A model generated the notes under the pieces. The model saw nothing but the letters and a program-made list of their open reading frames with translations, did not search any database and had not been told where the DNA came from. Shown one piece after another: positions 18,423 to 27,534 of a DNA stretch of 64,000 nucleotides. Numbering within the stretch: position 1 is the first letter of the stretch; each line of letters starts with the position of its first letter. This DNA comes from UBA1141 sp963665155 (GTDB taxonomy: Bacteria > Chloroflexota > Dehalococcoidia > Lucifugimonadales > UBA3495), in NCBI GenBank assembly GCA_963665155.2, contig OY761986.2, positions 2,232,001 through 2,296,000 of the forward strand. The letters run 5' to 3'. The translations under genes and the position numbers were made by a program.

Positions 18423-19533
18423 TCAATCCTGGCGGGCTCGGTGCGCCCCCAAGCCACACTCCGTGGCCACTCCGAAGGATGGTATGAACTGCTTGGCCGT
18501 GGCCATGCGCTGGGTATCGCCGTCTCGGTCGTCAAAGTGAATCAATCCCAGATATATCTCCGTGTTCGCCGGGATGTTCAGATCATTTAACGGCTGAAAA
18601 TAACCAGCGTCGGTCCGGTCCTTGGGCACCGGCAGATGGAGAAAGTCCAAGCGCCGGATTATTCCAGAGTTCAGGCTAGCGATCAGTCCGTTACACATCT
18701 CAACCATCCCCGATAGTCTCCTCCACCGCTATGCCCGTGTTCTCCTCACTCTGCTGATCACCGGCATTGCCGGGCAGGATGTCAGTCCGGTATCCACGGG
18801 TCAGTCTTTGGGCTGGACCAAGTGCTCGTCCCTGGGACTGCCATAACACAGGTGATAGCCCATATCCACTGTTTCCGGCACCTTTTGGCCCATACGCGCC
18901 AACTCGGAAACAATCTGTTGTTTGTAGTCGGCAGGCCGGTCCCTGAAATAATCCTCGTACACCAGTACTTCCTGGCACACGTCCCACTGGATGGAAAGCC
19001 GGTCGTGGGGTATAGAGTCTAGAATCTCCTGCAACGCCCTAGCCAACGCATCCTCGTAGACCGGCAGGTAAGCTTCCCGGTCGCTGGGGCTGATGTACAT
19101 ATAAGTAGTAGCCATGGGGGTCGGTAAACTCACCTGAAAGAGGGTATCAGAGCCGATTACCCCTTCCTCCCTAAGGCGTTGGTAGGTCCTAAACGACTCG
19201 ATTGCGTGCCCGGCATAGGCCGCCTCGAATTCAACTTCCGAAGGGTTCACGCCGGGCTTGAAGCTGATAAACGGGGTGTCTCGAATCACTTGGCCGTCCC
19301 ACTGAATCACCTTAAAGGTCTCGGTGTCCGGGTCCTCCTCCATATCCGGGTGATTCATCAGCATATCTCTTTGCCAGAAAATCCACCTCCAGCGCTCACC
19401 GGTCTCTCCATCTGGAATCCTTTTCAGTTGGTTGCCCAGTTGTCCGGCCACGGTGCGGAACACCGTTTCCGTGTCGGGAAGAGGCACGCTGCACGCTGCC
19501 GACCAAATGGGCCATGGGCTTTTGTGAACTCAT
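18423..19533 (-). pseudogene. MetE-like (UROD/MetE fold) gene inactivated by a 7-bp duplication and an in-frame insertion
   Basis: The original start is ATG 19533 (MSSQKPMAHLVGSV) behind GGAGG. The heptamer gcacgct is then duplicated (19484-19490 and 19491-19497), which shifts the frame. The true continuation PLPDTETVFRTVAGQLG is open to KD-TGA at 18803. The same frame resumes at 18707 (MVEMCNGLIASL) and ends at 18423. The 96 bases between contain TGA and TAG and look inserted. Without these two lesions the gene would encode a roughly 360-residue relative of cobalamin-independent methionine synthase C-terminal domains. It is divergent to an intact MetE-like gene starting at 19722. Confidence 0.75.
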
Positions 19534-19721
19534 ATTCCGCCTCCGCTTGAAGAATTCGGGTAAAAATTTGCAGAAAAGCTTGTGTGAAAAGGTTCGGGGT
19601 TATCAGTGACCCAATGTTATCGCCTCTAGTGTGTTTTTCAACCCCGGAAAGATTATAATATCCGCTATTCGATAATTACCGGCCAGGCGTAGCCACATAA
19701 TGCTAGCAAGGCAGGCATAAA

Positions 19722-20891
19722 ATGTACAAAGTGACCGAAGGCATGGTTCTGCCCACGACTATGACCGGGTCCTACCCCAAGCCCAACTGGTACAACCAAG
19801 GACTTAACGGACGAACATTCAAAACCGCCATGGGAAACGTGCTATTTCGCGAGCAGTACCAGGATGCTGTATCGGCGGTAATTAACGACCAAGAAATGGC
19901 CGGGTTGGACATTTTGACCGATGGAGATTCCCGGTTTGACCTGGAGGTTGGCGGTAAGTCTTGGTTTTTCTACGTTCTGGAGCGCCTGGGAGGCTTCCAG
20001 GGAAACCGAAATCTTTCGCCAGGCTGGTCCGGAGACTACAACATCCGGCCAGGGCACATTCTCTACGAGGTCCAAGAGGCCTACCAACCCCCGGTGGTCA
20101 CTGGGAAACTGAGCGGTGGACCGTTGGAGTTCGCCCCTTTGTGGAAGTCGGCCCAGAAAATGACGGCACGCCCGGTAAAGTTCGGGACCATCTGCTCCCA
20201 GTCCGTGGCCCGCATGGTCTGGAACGAATTCTACCCGACGGAAAAAGAGATAATTCTGGACCTTTGCGACATTATGAACCAAGAGTTACGCAACCTGGCC
20301 GACTCGGGCTGCGATTTGATCCAGATAGAAGAACCCAGGCACCATTTTATGGGACTGAACCCAGCGACCAAGGACGAGGATTACGCCTTCTACACCGAAG
20401 CCTTCAACCGGGAAATAAAAGGGGTGAACGCCGAAATTTGGCTTCACACGTGCTGGGGCAACCCGGCTCAGCAACGGCTGACGTCGAACCCGTCCTACGA
20501 GCGTTCCATTGCCCATCTATTGCAGGTAGATGCCGACGTGGTTACCTTCGAGTGCGCCAGCATGGATGGCAAGGATTTGTCGTTATTTGCTGGCATTGAG
20601 ACCGACAAAAAGGTGGCAATCGGCGTGGTTAGCCATACCAGCACCATCGTCGAATCTCCGGAAACCGTCGCTGGCCTGATTCGCAGGGCCTTGGAGCACA
20701 TACCGCCGGAACGGTTGATAATCTCCAGCGACTGCGGATTCGGTAGGGAAGGAATCTCCCGCAGAATCGCCTTCTATAAATGCGTCTCTTTGGTCCAGGG
20801 CACAAACATCGTCCGAAAGGAGTTGGGGTTGCCGGAGGCTCCGGTGCGGGCAGCCGACCCCAGGTATTCTTACGGCGAATCTCCAAGTTGA
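19722..20891 (+). CDS. MetE-like methyltransferase (cobalamin-independent methionine synthase C-terminal family)
   Basis: A 389-residue single-domain protein of the MetE catalytic-barrel family. These zinc enzymes move methyl groups to thiols such as homocysteine. TMTGSYPKPNWYNQG is the family start. Zinc ligand candidates are in LHTCWGN (His242, Cys244), FECAS (Glu277, Cys278) and SSDCGFG (Cys338). It lacks the N-terminal folate-binding half of true MetE, so the methyl donor is unknown; MesA/MesD-like cores and epoxyalkane:CoM transferases are alternatives. Start ATG 19722. The related but dead gene diverges from the same intergenic region. Confidence 0.8.
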   Translation: MYKVTEGMVLPTTMTGSYPKPNWYNQGLNGRTFKTAMGNVLFREQYQDAVSAVINDQEMAGLDILTDGDSRFDLEVGGKSWFFYVLERLGGFQGNRNLSPGWSGDYNIRPGHILYEVQEAYQPPVVTGKLSGGPLEFAPLWKSAQKMTARPVKFGTICSQSVARMVWNEFYPTEKEIILDLCDIMNQELRNLADSGCDLIQIEEPRHHFMGLNPATKDEDYAFYTEAFNREIKGVNAEIWLHTCWGNPAQQRLTSNPSYERSIAHLLQVDADVVTFECASMDGKDLSLFAGIETDKKVAIGVVSHTSTIVESPETVAGLIRRALEHIPPERLIISSDCGFGREGISRRIAFYKCVSLVQGTNIVRKELGLPEAPVRAADPRYSYGESPS

Positions 20892-21097
20892 TGCCTGACT
20901 GAGGCTCTGCTAATGCCCAACCGATGCCCTGTGGCCGCACGTCCAATTTTTCTTGATCCGGGGTCGTAATCTCGGTTGATCGTTTGGGCTAGTAATCCCG
21001 GCGTACCTGCGACCAGCGCAATCGCCCTTTGGTGGGTACATATACCCCGCCAACCTTCCAGGTTATCCCAGTGCGCATGGGTGGGCTGCGCCGCCGG

Positions 21098-21916
21098 TTA
21101 TCCCGGCAGGTTCCAGCCAATCCAATCGCACAGCGCCCGGCCCATGACGAGGTCCAGGTCGCGGCCCGTCAGCCAAGGCAATTCCTCGGTGAACATCGTG
21201 ACGCACTGCTTCCACGAGCAGGGCATACGGGTGATGTCGGTGCCCCAGAACATCCTGTTCGGCCCGAAGGCATCGCAAATCCGGTGGATGTATTCATGGA
21301 TGTTCTTAAAGGGATAGCCCTCGCTGGAGTAACTGGGGGCTCCCGAGGCTTTTACCGCCACGTTGGGGTACTTGGCCAAAGCCAGCAAGTCGGGCAGAGT
21401 CTCGAAGGCAGCAGCGTCGGTTTTCGCTTGGGGCCTCCCCATGTGGTCGATTATTAGCTTCAACCCCGGGTGCTTTTCCGCGATCGGGCCAAGTGCCGAC
21501 AAGAAATTGCCAGCGGCAAGCCCCACGGGTAAACCGGCCTGCTCGGCGGCTGGCCACAGCCAGTCGAGGGTTCCGTCGGTGGGCCAAGTCGCTTGATGAG
21601 GTTGAAGAAAGGTGAACCTCAGCCCCAACATACCAGGTTGTTGCTTCCATCCCTCCAGCAACGAACGCCTCACCGGGACCTCCAAAGGAAACTTCCCCAG
21701 GATTGCCAGGCGGTTGGGATATTGGCGGGCGGCCTCCAAGGCCAACTCGTCGGCATCCGGGTCCCAACCTGGTGGATGAATCACCGCTGCGTCCACACCG
21801 GCTTCGTCCATATCTTTCAGCACTTCCTCCGCCGAGTAACGGGTGACCTGACGGTGGGCAGGATTGGCGGGCAAATTGTTGGCCCATATGTGGATTTGCG
21901 AATCAACGATAAGCAT
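21098..21916 (-). CDS. Amidohydrolase (amidohydrolase_2 family)
   Basis: A 272-residue TIM-barrel hydrolase. The usual N-terminal metal motif HxH appears as DSQIHIW, with Gln7 in place of the first His; this substitution also occurs in some family members. Other landmarks are HPPGWDPDADELALEAARQYP, KLIIDHMGRPQA, NVAVKASG and FWGTDITRMPCSW, the last with the conserved Asp of the barrel end. Related enzymes act on lactones, decarboxylate aromatic acids or open rings. The substrate cannot be told. It stands alone on the minus strand. Confidence 0.8.
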   Translation of the reverse strand: MLIVDSQIHIWANNLPANPAHRQVTRYSAEEVLKDMDEAGVDAAVIHPPGWDPDADELALEAARQYPNRLAILGKFPLEVPVRRSLLEGWKQQPGMLGLRFTFLQPHQATWPTDGTLDWLWPAAEQAGLPVGLAAGNFLSALGPIAEKHPGLKLIIDHMGRPQAKTDAAAFETLPDLLALAKYPNVAVKASGAPSYSSEGYPFKNIHEYIHRICDAFGPNRMFWGTDITRMPCSWKQCVTMFTEELPWLTGRDLDLVMGRALCDWIGWNLPG

Positions 21917-22349
21917 AGCGCCCTCCTTATTGGCTTTATTGGTATGACTTTATTGGCTTCGGTTATGAATTCAGGCTTGGTTTGCTAACACCCAGGAATT
22001 TGTAGGTCAAACCGTGGTATTTAAGGTACATAATCCAATTGGTGATTATACCAATCGGATAGGTCCATGCCAAAGTCAAATCACCTGGCATAGATCAAAG
22101 GTAGGGTTCCGCCATGGAATGCCGGTAACTGCCATAATATAACGCAACCAACGGACAATTATCGGCGATTTATCGGCGAGACCTTGGGATTGCGAGTATG
22201 ATGCTGGCTGAACATTGATTCGGGTGGGTATACCGTCGTAGGAAAGCTGAGGCATTGGGACTAAGCGAGCCTAAATCCGAAAAGGCCAGGCGTGGATACA
22301 TCCTTGGCCGACATGTCGAACGTATAGTAAACTACATACAGCGAAAAAG
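21917..22349. other. Intergenic region upstream of the VWA triad
   Basis: 430 bp with no convincing open frame. Repeated short AT-rich stretches occur, and the promoter for the triad lies at its downstream end. Confidence 0.4.
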
Positions 22350-22378
22350 TTGACACTCGTCGGAAATGCTGTGATAGT
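22350..22378 (+). promoter_or_regulatory. Sigma70-type promoter for the VWA-PP2C-kinase operon
   Basis: TTGACA at 22350-22355 is a perfect -35 box. GATAGT at 22373-22378 follows after 17 bp as the -10. The ribosome binding site AGGAGG (22399-22404) precedes GTG 22412 by seven bases. Confidence 0.6.
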
Positions 22379-22411
22379 GTTTATATTCACAAATACCCAG
22401 GAGGCCAACCC

Positions 22412-23353
22412 GTGGCTAGCATCGATAGCATAAATTCAGGTTCTGATAATCCATTACTCCAGGACAATCCTCTACTTCAGGATAATCCATTACTCCAGGA
22501 CAATCCTCTACTTCAGGATAATCCATTACTCCAGGACAATCCTCTACTTCAGGATAATCCTCTACTTCAGGATAATCCTCTACTTCAGGATAATCCTCTA
22601 CTTCAGGATAATCCTCTACTTCAGGATAATCCTCTACTCCAGGACAATCCTCTACTAGCGACGCCTGGAGACGCAGGTTCCCCAGAGCTAAGTCTGTTTG
22701 ATGCCGTTGAGTTTGCCGAGAACCAGGAGCCCCGATGCCCGTGCGTCCTGCTGCTGGATACATCCGGGTCAATGGTTGGTAGGCCAATTGCTGCGTTAAA
22801 CGAGGGCCTACAGGCCTTTAAGTCCGACATCATGGAGGACCCGGTGGCACCCAAGCGGGTCGAGGTTGCGGTGGTGGCCTTCGACACCACGGTTAGGCTA
22901 GTCCAAGACTTCGTGACCCCGGACCGGTTTGACCCTCCTACCCTTACGGCCCAAGGCGTGACTCATATGGGAGCGGCGATCAACACTGCGCTGGACTTGG
23001 TCCAAGTGCGCAAGGAACGTTATAAAGAGGCCGGTATCCCTTATTATCGCCCTTGGGTGATGATGATCACTGACGGCGACCCTCAAGGCGAGTTGTTTAC
23101 CTTCGTGGAGGATGCGTCGCGCCGGATCAAGAGAGAGATAAACAGAGACCGTTTGGTGTTCTACATCGTTGCCGCGCCGGGTGCCGACGTTACCCAGATA
23201 ATGAGAATGGGCTTTCCCAGGCCAGTCAGGCTTGATGGCCTAAAGTTCGGCGAACTGTTCGTCTGGCTATCCCGAAGTATGCAAGCGGTCACCAGTCAAA
23301 CGCCTTCGGGCGGAAACATTCCGTTTCTACCCACCAATTGGGCCAAAAAATGA
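22412..23353 (+). CDS. Von Willebrand A domain protein with N-terminal DNPLLQ repeats (TerY-like)
   Basis: A 313-residue protein. After 11 residues come twelve tandem six-residue units (DNPLLQ, last unit DNPLLA), then a short linker and a VWA domain from about residue 108. The metal-ion-dependent adhesion site is LLLDTSGSM (Asp116, Ser118, Ser120), with a conserved Thr in QGVTHMGAA and ITDGDPQGE later. It resembles TerY, the VWA partner of a PP2C phosphatase and a kinase, and both follow directly with overlapping stop/start codons. No signal peptide or membrane segment is present, so it should be cytoplasmic. The repeat region may serve as a polymerising or docking tail; that is inference. 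GTG start with AGGAGG. Confidence 0.85.
   Translation: MASIDSINSGSDNPLLQDNPLLQDNPLLQDNPLLQDNPLLQDNPLLQDNPLLQDNPLLQDNPLLQDNPLLQDNPLLQDNPLLATPGDAGSPELSLFDAVEFAENQEPRCPCVLLLDTSGSMVGRPIAALNEGLQAFKSDIMEDPVAPKRVEVAVVAFDTTVRLVQDFVTPDRFDPPTLTAQGVTHMGAAINTALDLVQVRKERYKEAGIPYYRPWVMMITDGDPQGELFTFVEDASRRIKREINRDRLVFYIVAAPGADVTQIMRMGFPRPVRLDGLKFGELFVWLSRSMQAVTSQTPSGGNIPFLPTNWAKK
22445..22660 (+). repeat. Twelve tandem 18-bp coding repeats
   Basis: Units of 18 bp such as gataatcctctacttcag run without spacers from 22445 to 22660. Units 1-2, 3-4 and 5-6 form three identical 36-bp pairs, units 7-10 are identical 18-bp copies, and the last two differ slightly. This pattern points to recent slippage or recombination, so copy number may vary between strains. 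Confidence 0.95.
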
Positions 23354-24153
23354 CCACAACAGACGGAAACCAAGCAGTAGACCAGCAAAAGTCAGGTGCA
23401 TCGGCAGGCTGGCATGGGGTTGGCGCCTCGATTGTTGGCACCAGCCATGTAACCGCAGACATAGTTTGCCAAGACGCTCATTTCTGGCGGGTACAGACGG
23501 GGGACGTTTTGGTTGCCGCCGTGGCCGATGGCGCAGGCTCCGCTCTTCTTGCCGAGGTGGGAGCGGAAATCGCAGCCAAGAGTGCCGTGGAAGCTTTTTG
23601 CGCCAAAGGGAAAACCTCCGGTGATGAGAAAGGGATTCGCGCGAGCCTCAGCGACGCCCTCAAAGAGGCCCAGAAGGCCGTTCGGAATGAAGCTTCGGCA
23701 CGGCAAGTGGATGTCCAACAGTTGTCGACGACTTTGATATTAGTTGTTGCTACTTCAGAAATGGTCGCGGCCGCCCAAATCGGGGACGGCATCGCTGTAG
23801 TTCGGGATCAAGAGGGGAACACTGTAGGCGTGACGTCACCGGAGTCCGGTGAGCACGTAAACGAGACGACATTCCTTACTTCCGGCCGTAACCTGAAACA
23901 TGCCCAGTTAGCCGTGTGGCGAGGCGCACCAACCCATGTGGCCATCATGTCCGACGGACTGCAAAGACTGGCCCTCAGAATGCCATCCGGCGTGCCACAC
24001 GCTCCATTTTTTGCCCCTCTGTTCAACTTCGTGTCCAACATACCGGAAGCGACATTAGCAAAACAACAGCTTGAGCAGTTCATGTCTTCACCGCGTATTA
24101 CGGACAACACGACCGATGACCTAACTCTGGTACTGTTTGGCTTGACACCGTGA
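23350..24153 (+). CDS. PP2C-family serine/threonine phosphatase of the TerY-P type triad
   Basis: About 267 residues from ATG 23350, which overlaps the preceding stop as ATGA and so suggests translational coupling. Metal-binding motifs of the PP2C fold are visible: VADGAGSALLAEVGAEIAA near the N-terminus, STTLILVVA, AAQIGDGIAVV, AIMSDGLQRLAL and DNTTDDLTLVLF at the C-terminus. It lacks membrane segments. Phosphatases of this subfamily pair with the adjacent VWA protein and kinase, and presumably reverse the kinase reaction. An earlier in-frame TTG at 23338 is possible but less likely. Confidence 0.88.
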   Translation: MTTTDGNQAVDQQKSGASAGWHGVGASIVGTSHVTADIVCQDAHFWRVQTGDVLVAAVADGAGSALLAEVGAEIAAKSAVEAFCAKGKTSGDEKGIRASLSDALKEAQKAVRNEASARQVDVQQLSTTLILVVATSEMVAAAQIGDGIAVVRDQEGNTVGVTSPESGEHVNETTFLTSGRNLKHAQLAVWRGAPTHVAIMSDGLQRLALRMPSGVPHAPFFAPLFNFVSNIPEATLAKQQLEQFMSSPRITDNTTDDLTLVLFGLTP

Positions 24154-25607
24154 AGTCGCCAATTAAGCTGCGAAGGGGGCTGGAGAACGAAGTAACCACG
24201 CTGAGCGCCTCCTCTATGTTGGGAATAGGCGGCGAGGCGACGGTCTATTCATTCCCTGAAGACGAGTCTTTGGCAGCCAAGGTATACCTCAACCCCACTG
24301 AAGATCATGGGCGCAAGCTCTCTGTAATGTGCGCCCATCCACCCGGTGGTGGAACATCAAACCAGGAAGACAGTAGCTTGGCCTGGCCGGTTGATGTGCT
24401 GCGAAGCGGCGACCGCAAGAAGCGGGTAATCGGGTACCTAATGCCCAAAATGAGCGGCATGTCCCCGATTATAGACATCTACACCCTACAGTCGCGCTTG
24501 CGGGTTCGCCCCGGTTTCACCTACCAGCACCTACTGCGTACCGGTCAGAACCTTACCCGCTCAGTGAGTGCTGTTCATGCCAGTGACTACATTATCGGTG
24601 ATCTGAACTTCACCAACGCATTTGTGTCCGAAGAAGCCCAAGTGACACTCATCGACACCGACTCTTTTCAAGTGCGTGACCCAGAAAGCGGCGAGCTCTA
24701 TCGTTGCCCTGTATTTACCCCCGATTTCACACCCCCGGAGTTGCAAGGCGACGCAGACACCCTAACAGACCGGGTAATCGAGCATGACCTTTTTAGTTTG
24801 GGTGTGCTGATCTTCCTGCTGCTCACGGGTGGCGGGCACCCATTCGCAGGCAGCTACCAAGGGGAAGATGATCCGCCACCCCTAACCGACCGGATCAAAG
24901 ACGGACACTTTCCTTACAGCGTAGTACGGCAGGTACCCTATGGCCCTACAGCAGTCGCGCTGCCTTTTAATATCCTGGCGCCCGGCCTGCAGAAATTGTT
25001 TATCCAGTGCTTTGAAGACGGCCACGAAAACCCTAGCAGCCGCCCCACTGCCGAAGTATGGCATGATGCCCTGGCCGTGGCGGAGCAAGACCTTTTCCCC
25101 TGTGACGCAAACGAGCAACACAAGTATGGCTCCCATTTGAGTTCCTGCCCGTGGTGCGAGCGAACCGTCCTTCTTAGGGGCCGCGACCCGTTTCCTTCGC
25201 AAAAGGCAGTCGAGACCGGGGAGCATATCAGGCCGATAGAAGTGCGCCAAACCTTGCCCACCGACTGGAACCCGGAGTGGGCGGGACAACAACAGACCAG
25301 ACAATACCGGCCTGCGGGCCGCGGCCTCACGCCCGATTCCAAGTTCTGGGTGGGAGCGGCCATATTCCTATGGGCGGGTATTCCCCTTTGGAGTGCAGCC
25401 TCGTTTTCCGTCCCATCGTTAATCGTCCTCGCGGTCTTGATATATGGCGTCGCGGCTTTAATGATACCGTGGGCATTGTTGTCGTCGGTTGGTCTGGGTA
25501 AGACTTTTACCTTTGCCGCCGGAAACCGGTGGATGATCGCCTCTGGAGTGGCCGCTATCGGGGGCGGTGCTATTATTGGCGTAATGTCTTATGTAGCGTT
25601 AGCTTGA
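24150..25607 (+). CDS. Protein kinase with Cys/His motif and C-terminal membrane helices
   Basis: A 485-residue kinase that starts GTG 24150 overlapping the PP2C stop. Glycine loop GIGGEATVY (from Gly25), ATP lysine Lys44 in AAKVY, catalytic loop IIGDLNFTN (Asp151, Asn156) and a metal-binding Asp169 in LIDTDSFQ are present. The usual HRD and DFG sequences are altered, as in the TerY-P kinases. After the kinase domain a CDANEQH ... SSCPWC stretch (about residues 328-350) can bind zinc. Three hydrophobic segments follow at about residues 408-480, so the kinase is probably membrane anchored. A perfect hairpin at 25652-25692 ends the operon. Confidence 0.88.
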   Translation: MKSPIKLRRGLENEVTTLSASSMLGIGGEATVYSFPEDESLAAKVYLNPTEDHGRKLSVMCAHPPGGGTSNQEDSSLAWPVDVLRSGDRKKRVIGYLMPKMSGMSPIIDIYTLQSRLRVRPGFTYQHLLRTGQNLTRSVSAVHASDYIIGDLNFTNAFVSEEAQVTLIDTDSFQVRDPESGELYRCPVFTPDFTPPELQGDADTLTDRVIEHDLFSLGVLIFLLLTGGGHPFAGSYQGEDDPPPLTDRIKDGHFPYSVVRQVPYGPTAVALPFNILAPGLQKLFIQCFEDGHENPSSRPTAEVWHDALAVAEQDLFPCDANEQHKYGSHLSSCPWCERTVLLRGRDPFPSQKAVETGEHIRPIEVRQTLPTDWNPEWAGQQQTRQYRPAGRGLTPDSKFWVGAAIFLWAGIPLWSAASFSVPSLIVLAVLIYGVAALMIPWALLSSVGLGKTFTFAAGNRWMIASGVAAIGGGAIIGVMSYVALA

Positions 25608-25651
25608 CGCGGCAACGACCGAGTTAAGCTCTAGCATAAAATGGCTCCTCG

Positions 25652-25692
25652 CAACGCAACCAGGTGTCTGATTTCTACACCTGGTTGCGTTG
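25652..25692 (+). terminator. Terminator of the triad operon
   Basis: A perfect 16-bp stem, caacgcaaccaggtgt at 25652-25667 with 25677-25692, closes a 9-nt loop 45 bp after the kinase stop. No T-run follows. Confidence 0.6.
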
Positions 25693-25794
25693 TGGCTCCT
25701 GCCTACCCCTGGCGCATCAAGTAACAATTCTTCCGTAGGCTCTTTGCTTCCGGTCATTGCCACCCCTGATTAGAGCCTCATTCCATTTCAGAAC

Positions 25795-25987
25795 TCATTG
25801 CAGAACCGGAATAACTACCTCGGTCTTACTATGCGTAGCGGTTCCGATGGTACGTCCCTTAATCAATACTTCACCGGTGGCAATTAGCTTAGCAGTGTGC
25901 CATTTGCGGCGTTCCAACCTAAATTCGGTGCGACTGAATATCACGGCGAACGGGTCAATAAGCTCCGCCTCCCTCCTTTCCGATTAA
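25795..25987 (-). pseudogene. Possible 3' remnant of a small protein (function unknown)
   Basis: The minus strand has an open frame with plausible protein character: EAELIDPFAVIFSRTEF, then ERRKWHTAKLIATGEVLIKG, ending VVIPVLQ. It is bounded upstream by a TAA and has no ATG. The pattern recalls the last strands of a hot-dog thioesterase, but this is weak. It could also be a chance frame. Confidence 0.25.
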
Positions 25988-25992
25988 ACGCG

Positions 25993-26448
25993 AACATCAC
26001 CCTAAACGCGACCATCCCCGCTGGCCGGAAGCATCGTTAAAGGCCGGCAAGTGGTGGAAATTCCTACAGATGTTAGCTTCTGCACTTGACCTAACAGCAC
26101 GTTACTTTTGCTTTTACCAGTTACGCCATCATTCTCTACCCCAACCTGGGCTGATAGAATGGCAACGAAATTTAGCGTAACGAGGCTTCGGAGCGGTATA
26201 CTTTAGGTCGATCGCAGAAGCCTCAGCACAATACCCGGTCCTAGGCACATTCCTATCCATGTTTCGTTTAGGGCTATTTATTCTTGGGACTGGAAGGTTG
26301 CCCCGTTACTGGCGGCCACGTTAAACGAAGCGGAAAGGAAGATTCGGGCCTCTGAAGCACCCGATCAACCAGACTGGGCATCTCAACGGCCTGAAAACCG
26401 GCCTATTAACCAGCACGCTAAACACAGTCCGAGAAAGGAGAAAAACAA
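25993..26448. other. Intergenic region, nothing recognised
   Basis: 450 bp without a supported gene. GAGAAAGGAGAAAAAC just before 26449 supplies the ribosome binding site for the next gene. Confidence 0.4.
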
Positions 26449-27300
26449 ATGTCTGTTGGAGTGGTAGTACCTTTGCCTGCCTACACCCTTAACCCGGCGT
26501 TCATAGCCAAGAAAGCCGAGGATTTGGGCTTCGAGTCCATCTGGTACCACGAGCACCCGATTTTGCCGGTAAAAAGCGAAAGCCCTTTCCCAGCTACCGG
26601 CGGCGAAATTCCGGATACGTACCGCCATTTCTCCGAGCCATACATATCCCTGGCCATGGCCTGCGCCGTCACCACCAAGATCAAGCTGGCCACCGGCATC
26701 ACCTTGATCACAGAGCGCAATCCGTTGATCCTGGCCAAAATGATTGCCGTGCTCGACCAGCACAGTAACGGCAGGTTTATCTTCGGCATCGGCACAGGCT
26801 GGAACAGGGAGGAGACCACCATGATGGGTGGCGACTTCGACCACCGTTGGACCCAAGCCCGGGAAGCTGTTTCGGCATTGAAAGAACTATGGACCAAGGG
26901 CGAAGCCGAATTTCACGGTCGCTACTACGATTTCCCACCCGTGTATTGCTATCCCAAACCGGCTCAGGATCCACACCCTCCGATATTGCTGGGGGGCAAC
27001 GCTCCCAATGTGCTGCAAAGGGTTGCCAGGTGGGGCGACGGCTGGCTGCCAAGCCGGGTCACTCCTGGCCAAGTTGAAGACGGACGGAAGGTTCTCGAAA
27101 CCTTGGCCGCCGAGAGAGGCAGGGACCCGGCGTCGCTATCCATATCGGTCTTCGGCCAGCCCACCGATACCACCAGAGACCAAGTGGACGCCTTCTTAAA
27201 CGCTGGAGCGGACCGTGTTTCGGTTTGGCCCGCTCATTGCGATACGGAAAAAGAGATGGGCGACCAACTGGAGAAGATGGCTGAGGCACTAATTAGGTAA
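26449..27300 (+). CDS. LLM-class (F420-dependent type) oxidoreductase
   Basis: A 283-residue luciferase-like TIM-barrel flavin or F420 enzyme. IAKKAEDLGFESIWYHEHPILP, KLATGITLITERNPLILAKMIAVLDQHSNGRFIFGIGTGWNREE, and PHPPILLGGNAPNVLQRVARWGDGW are all diagnostic for this family. The cofactor (F420 versus FMN) cannot be decided from sequence alone; the subgroup is common in F420-making bacteria. A good AAGGAG site precedes ATG 26449 and a strong terminator follows at 27340. No neighbour suggests the substrate. Confidence 0.9.
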   Translation: MSVGVVVPLPAYTLNPAFIAKKAEDLGFESIWYHEHPILPVKSESPFPATGGEIPDTYRHFSEPYISLAMACAVTTKIKLATGITLITERNPLILAKMIAVLDQHSNGRFIFGIGTGWNREETTMMGGDFDHRWTQAREAVSALKELWTKGEAEFHGRYYDFPPVYCYPKPAQDPHPPILLGGNAPNVLQRVARWGDGWLPSRVTPGQVEDGRKVLETLAAERGRDPASLSISVFGQPTDTTRDQVDAFLNAGADRVSVWPAHCDTEKEMGDQLEKMAEALIR

Positions 27301-27339
27301 ACGACACAGCCGCTGCAGGCGGCTTTCCGGCGGGGATTT

Positions 27340-27392
27340 AGGACAGGTTGCGTCGCCTCAGTTTATGTGAGGCGACGCAACCTGTCCTTTTT
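27340..27392 (+). terminator. Rho-independent terminator
   Basis: A perfect 21-bp stem (27340-27360 with 27368-27388), a 7-nt loop and a run of five T form a textbook terminator 40 bp after the LLM gene. It can also serve the minus-strand lactonase gene that ends at 27535. Confidence 0.95.
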
Positions 27393-27534
27393 AACGTGGC
27401 ACGTCCAGCGAAAACCGAGGAGGAAGGGGACCAGACGCTAACCGCACCTGGTATCTCCACCTACTCTAGTGTTGCATAAGTCCCCGGTTGCACAGGCGTG
27501 CTGAGTATTTAGTCAAATATCGTCGGAAGCAATG

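Noticed and set aside
22445..22660. Direct repeats as a CRISPR array
   Set aside because: There are no spacers; the 18-bp units are contiguous, in frame and encode DNPLLQ.
22416..22787. Minus-strand frame rich in VEDYPE repeats
   Set aside because: It is only the antisense of the coding repeat array and has no ribosome binding site.
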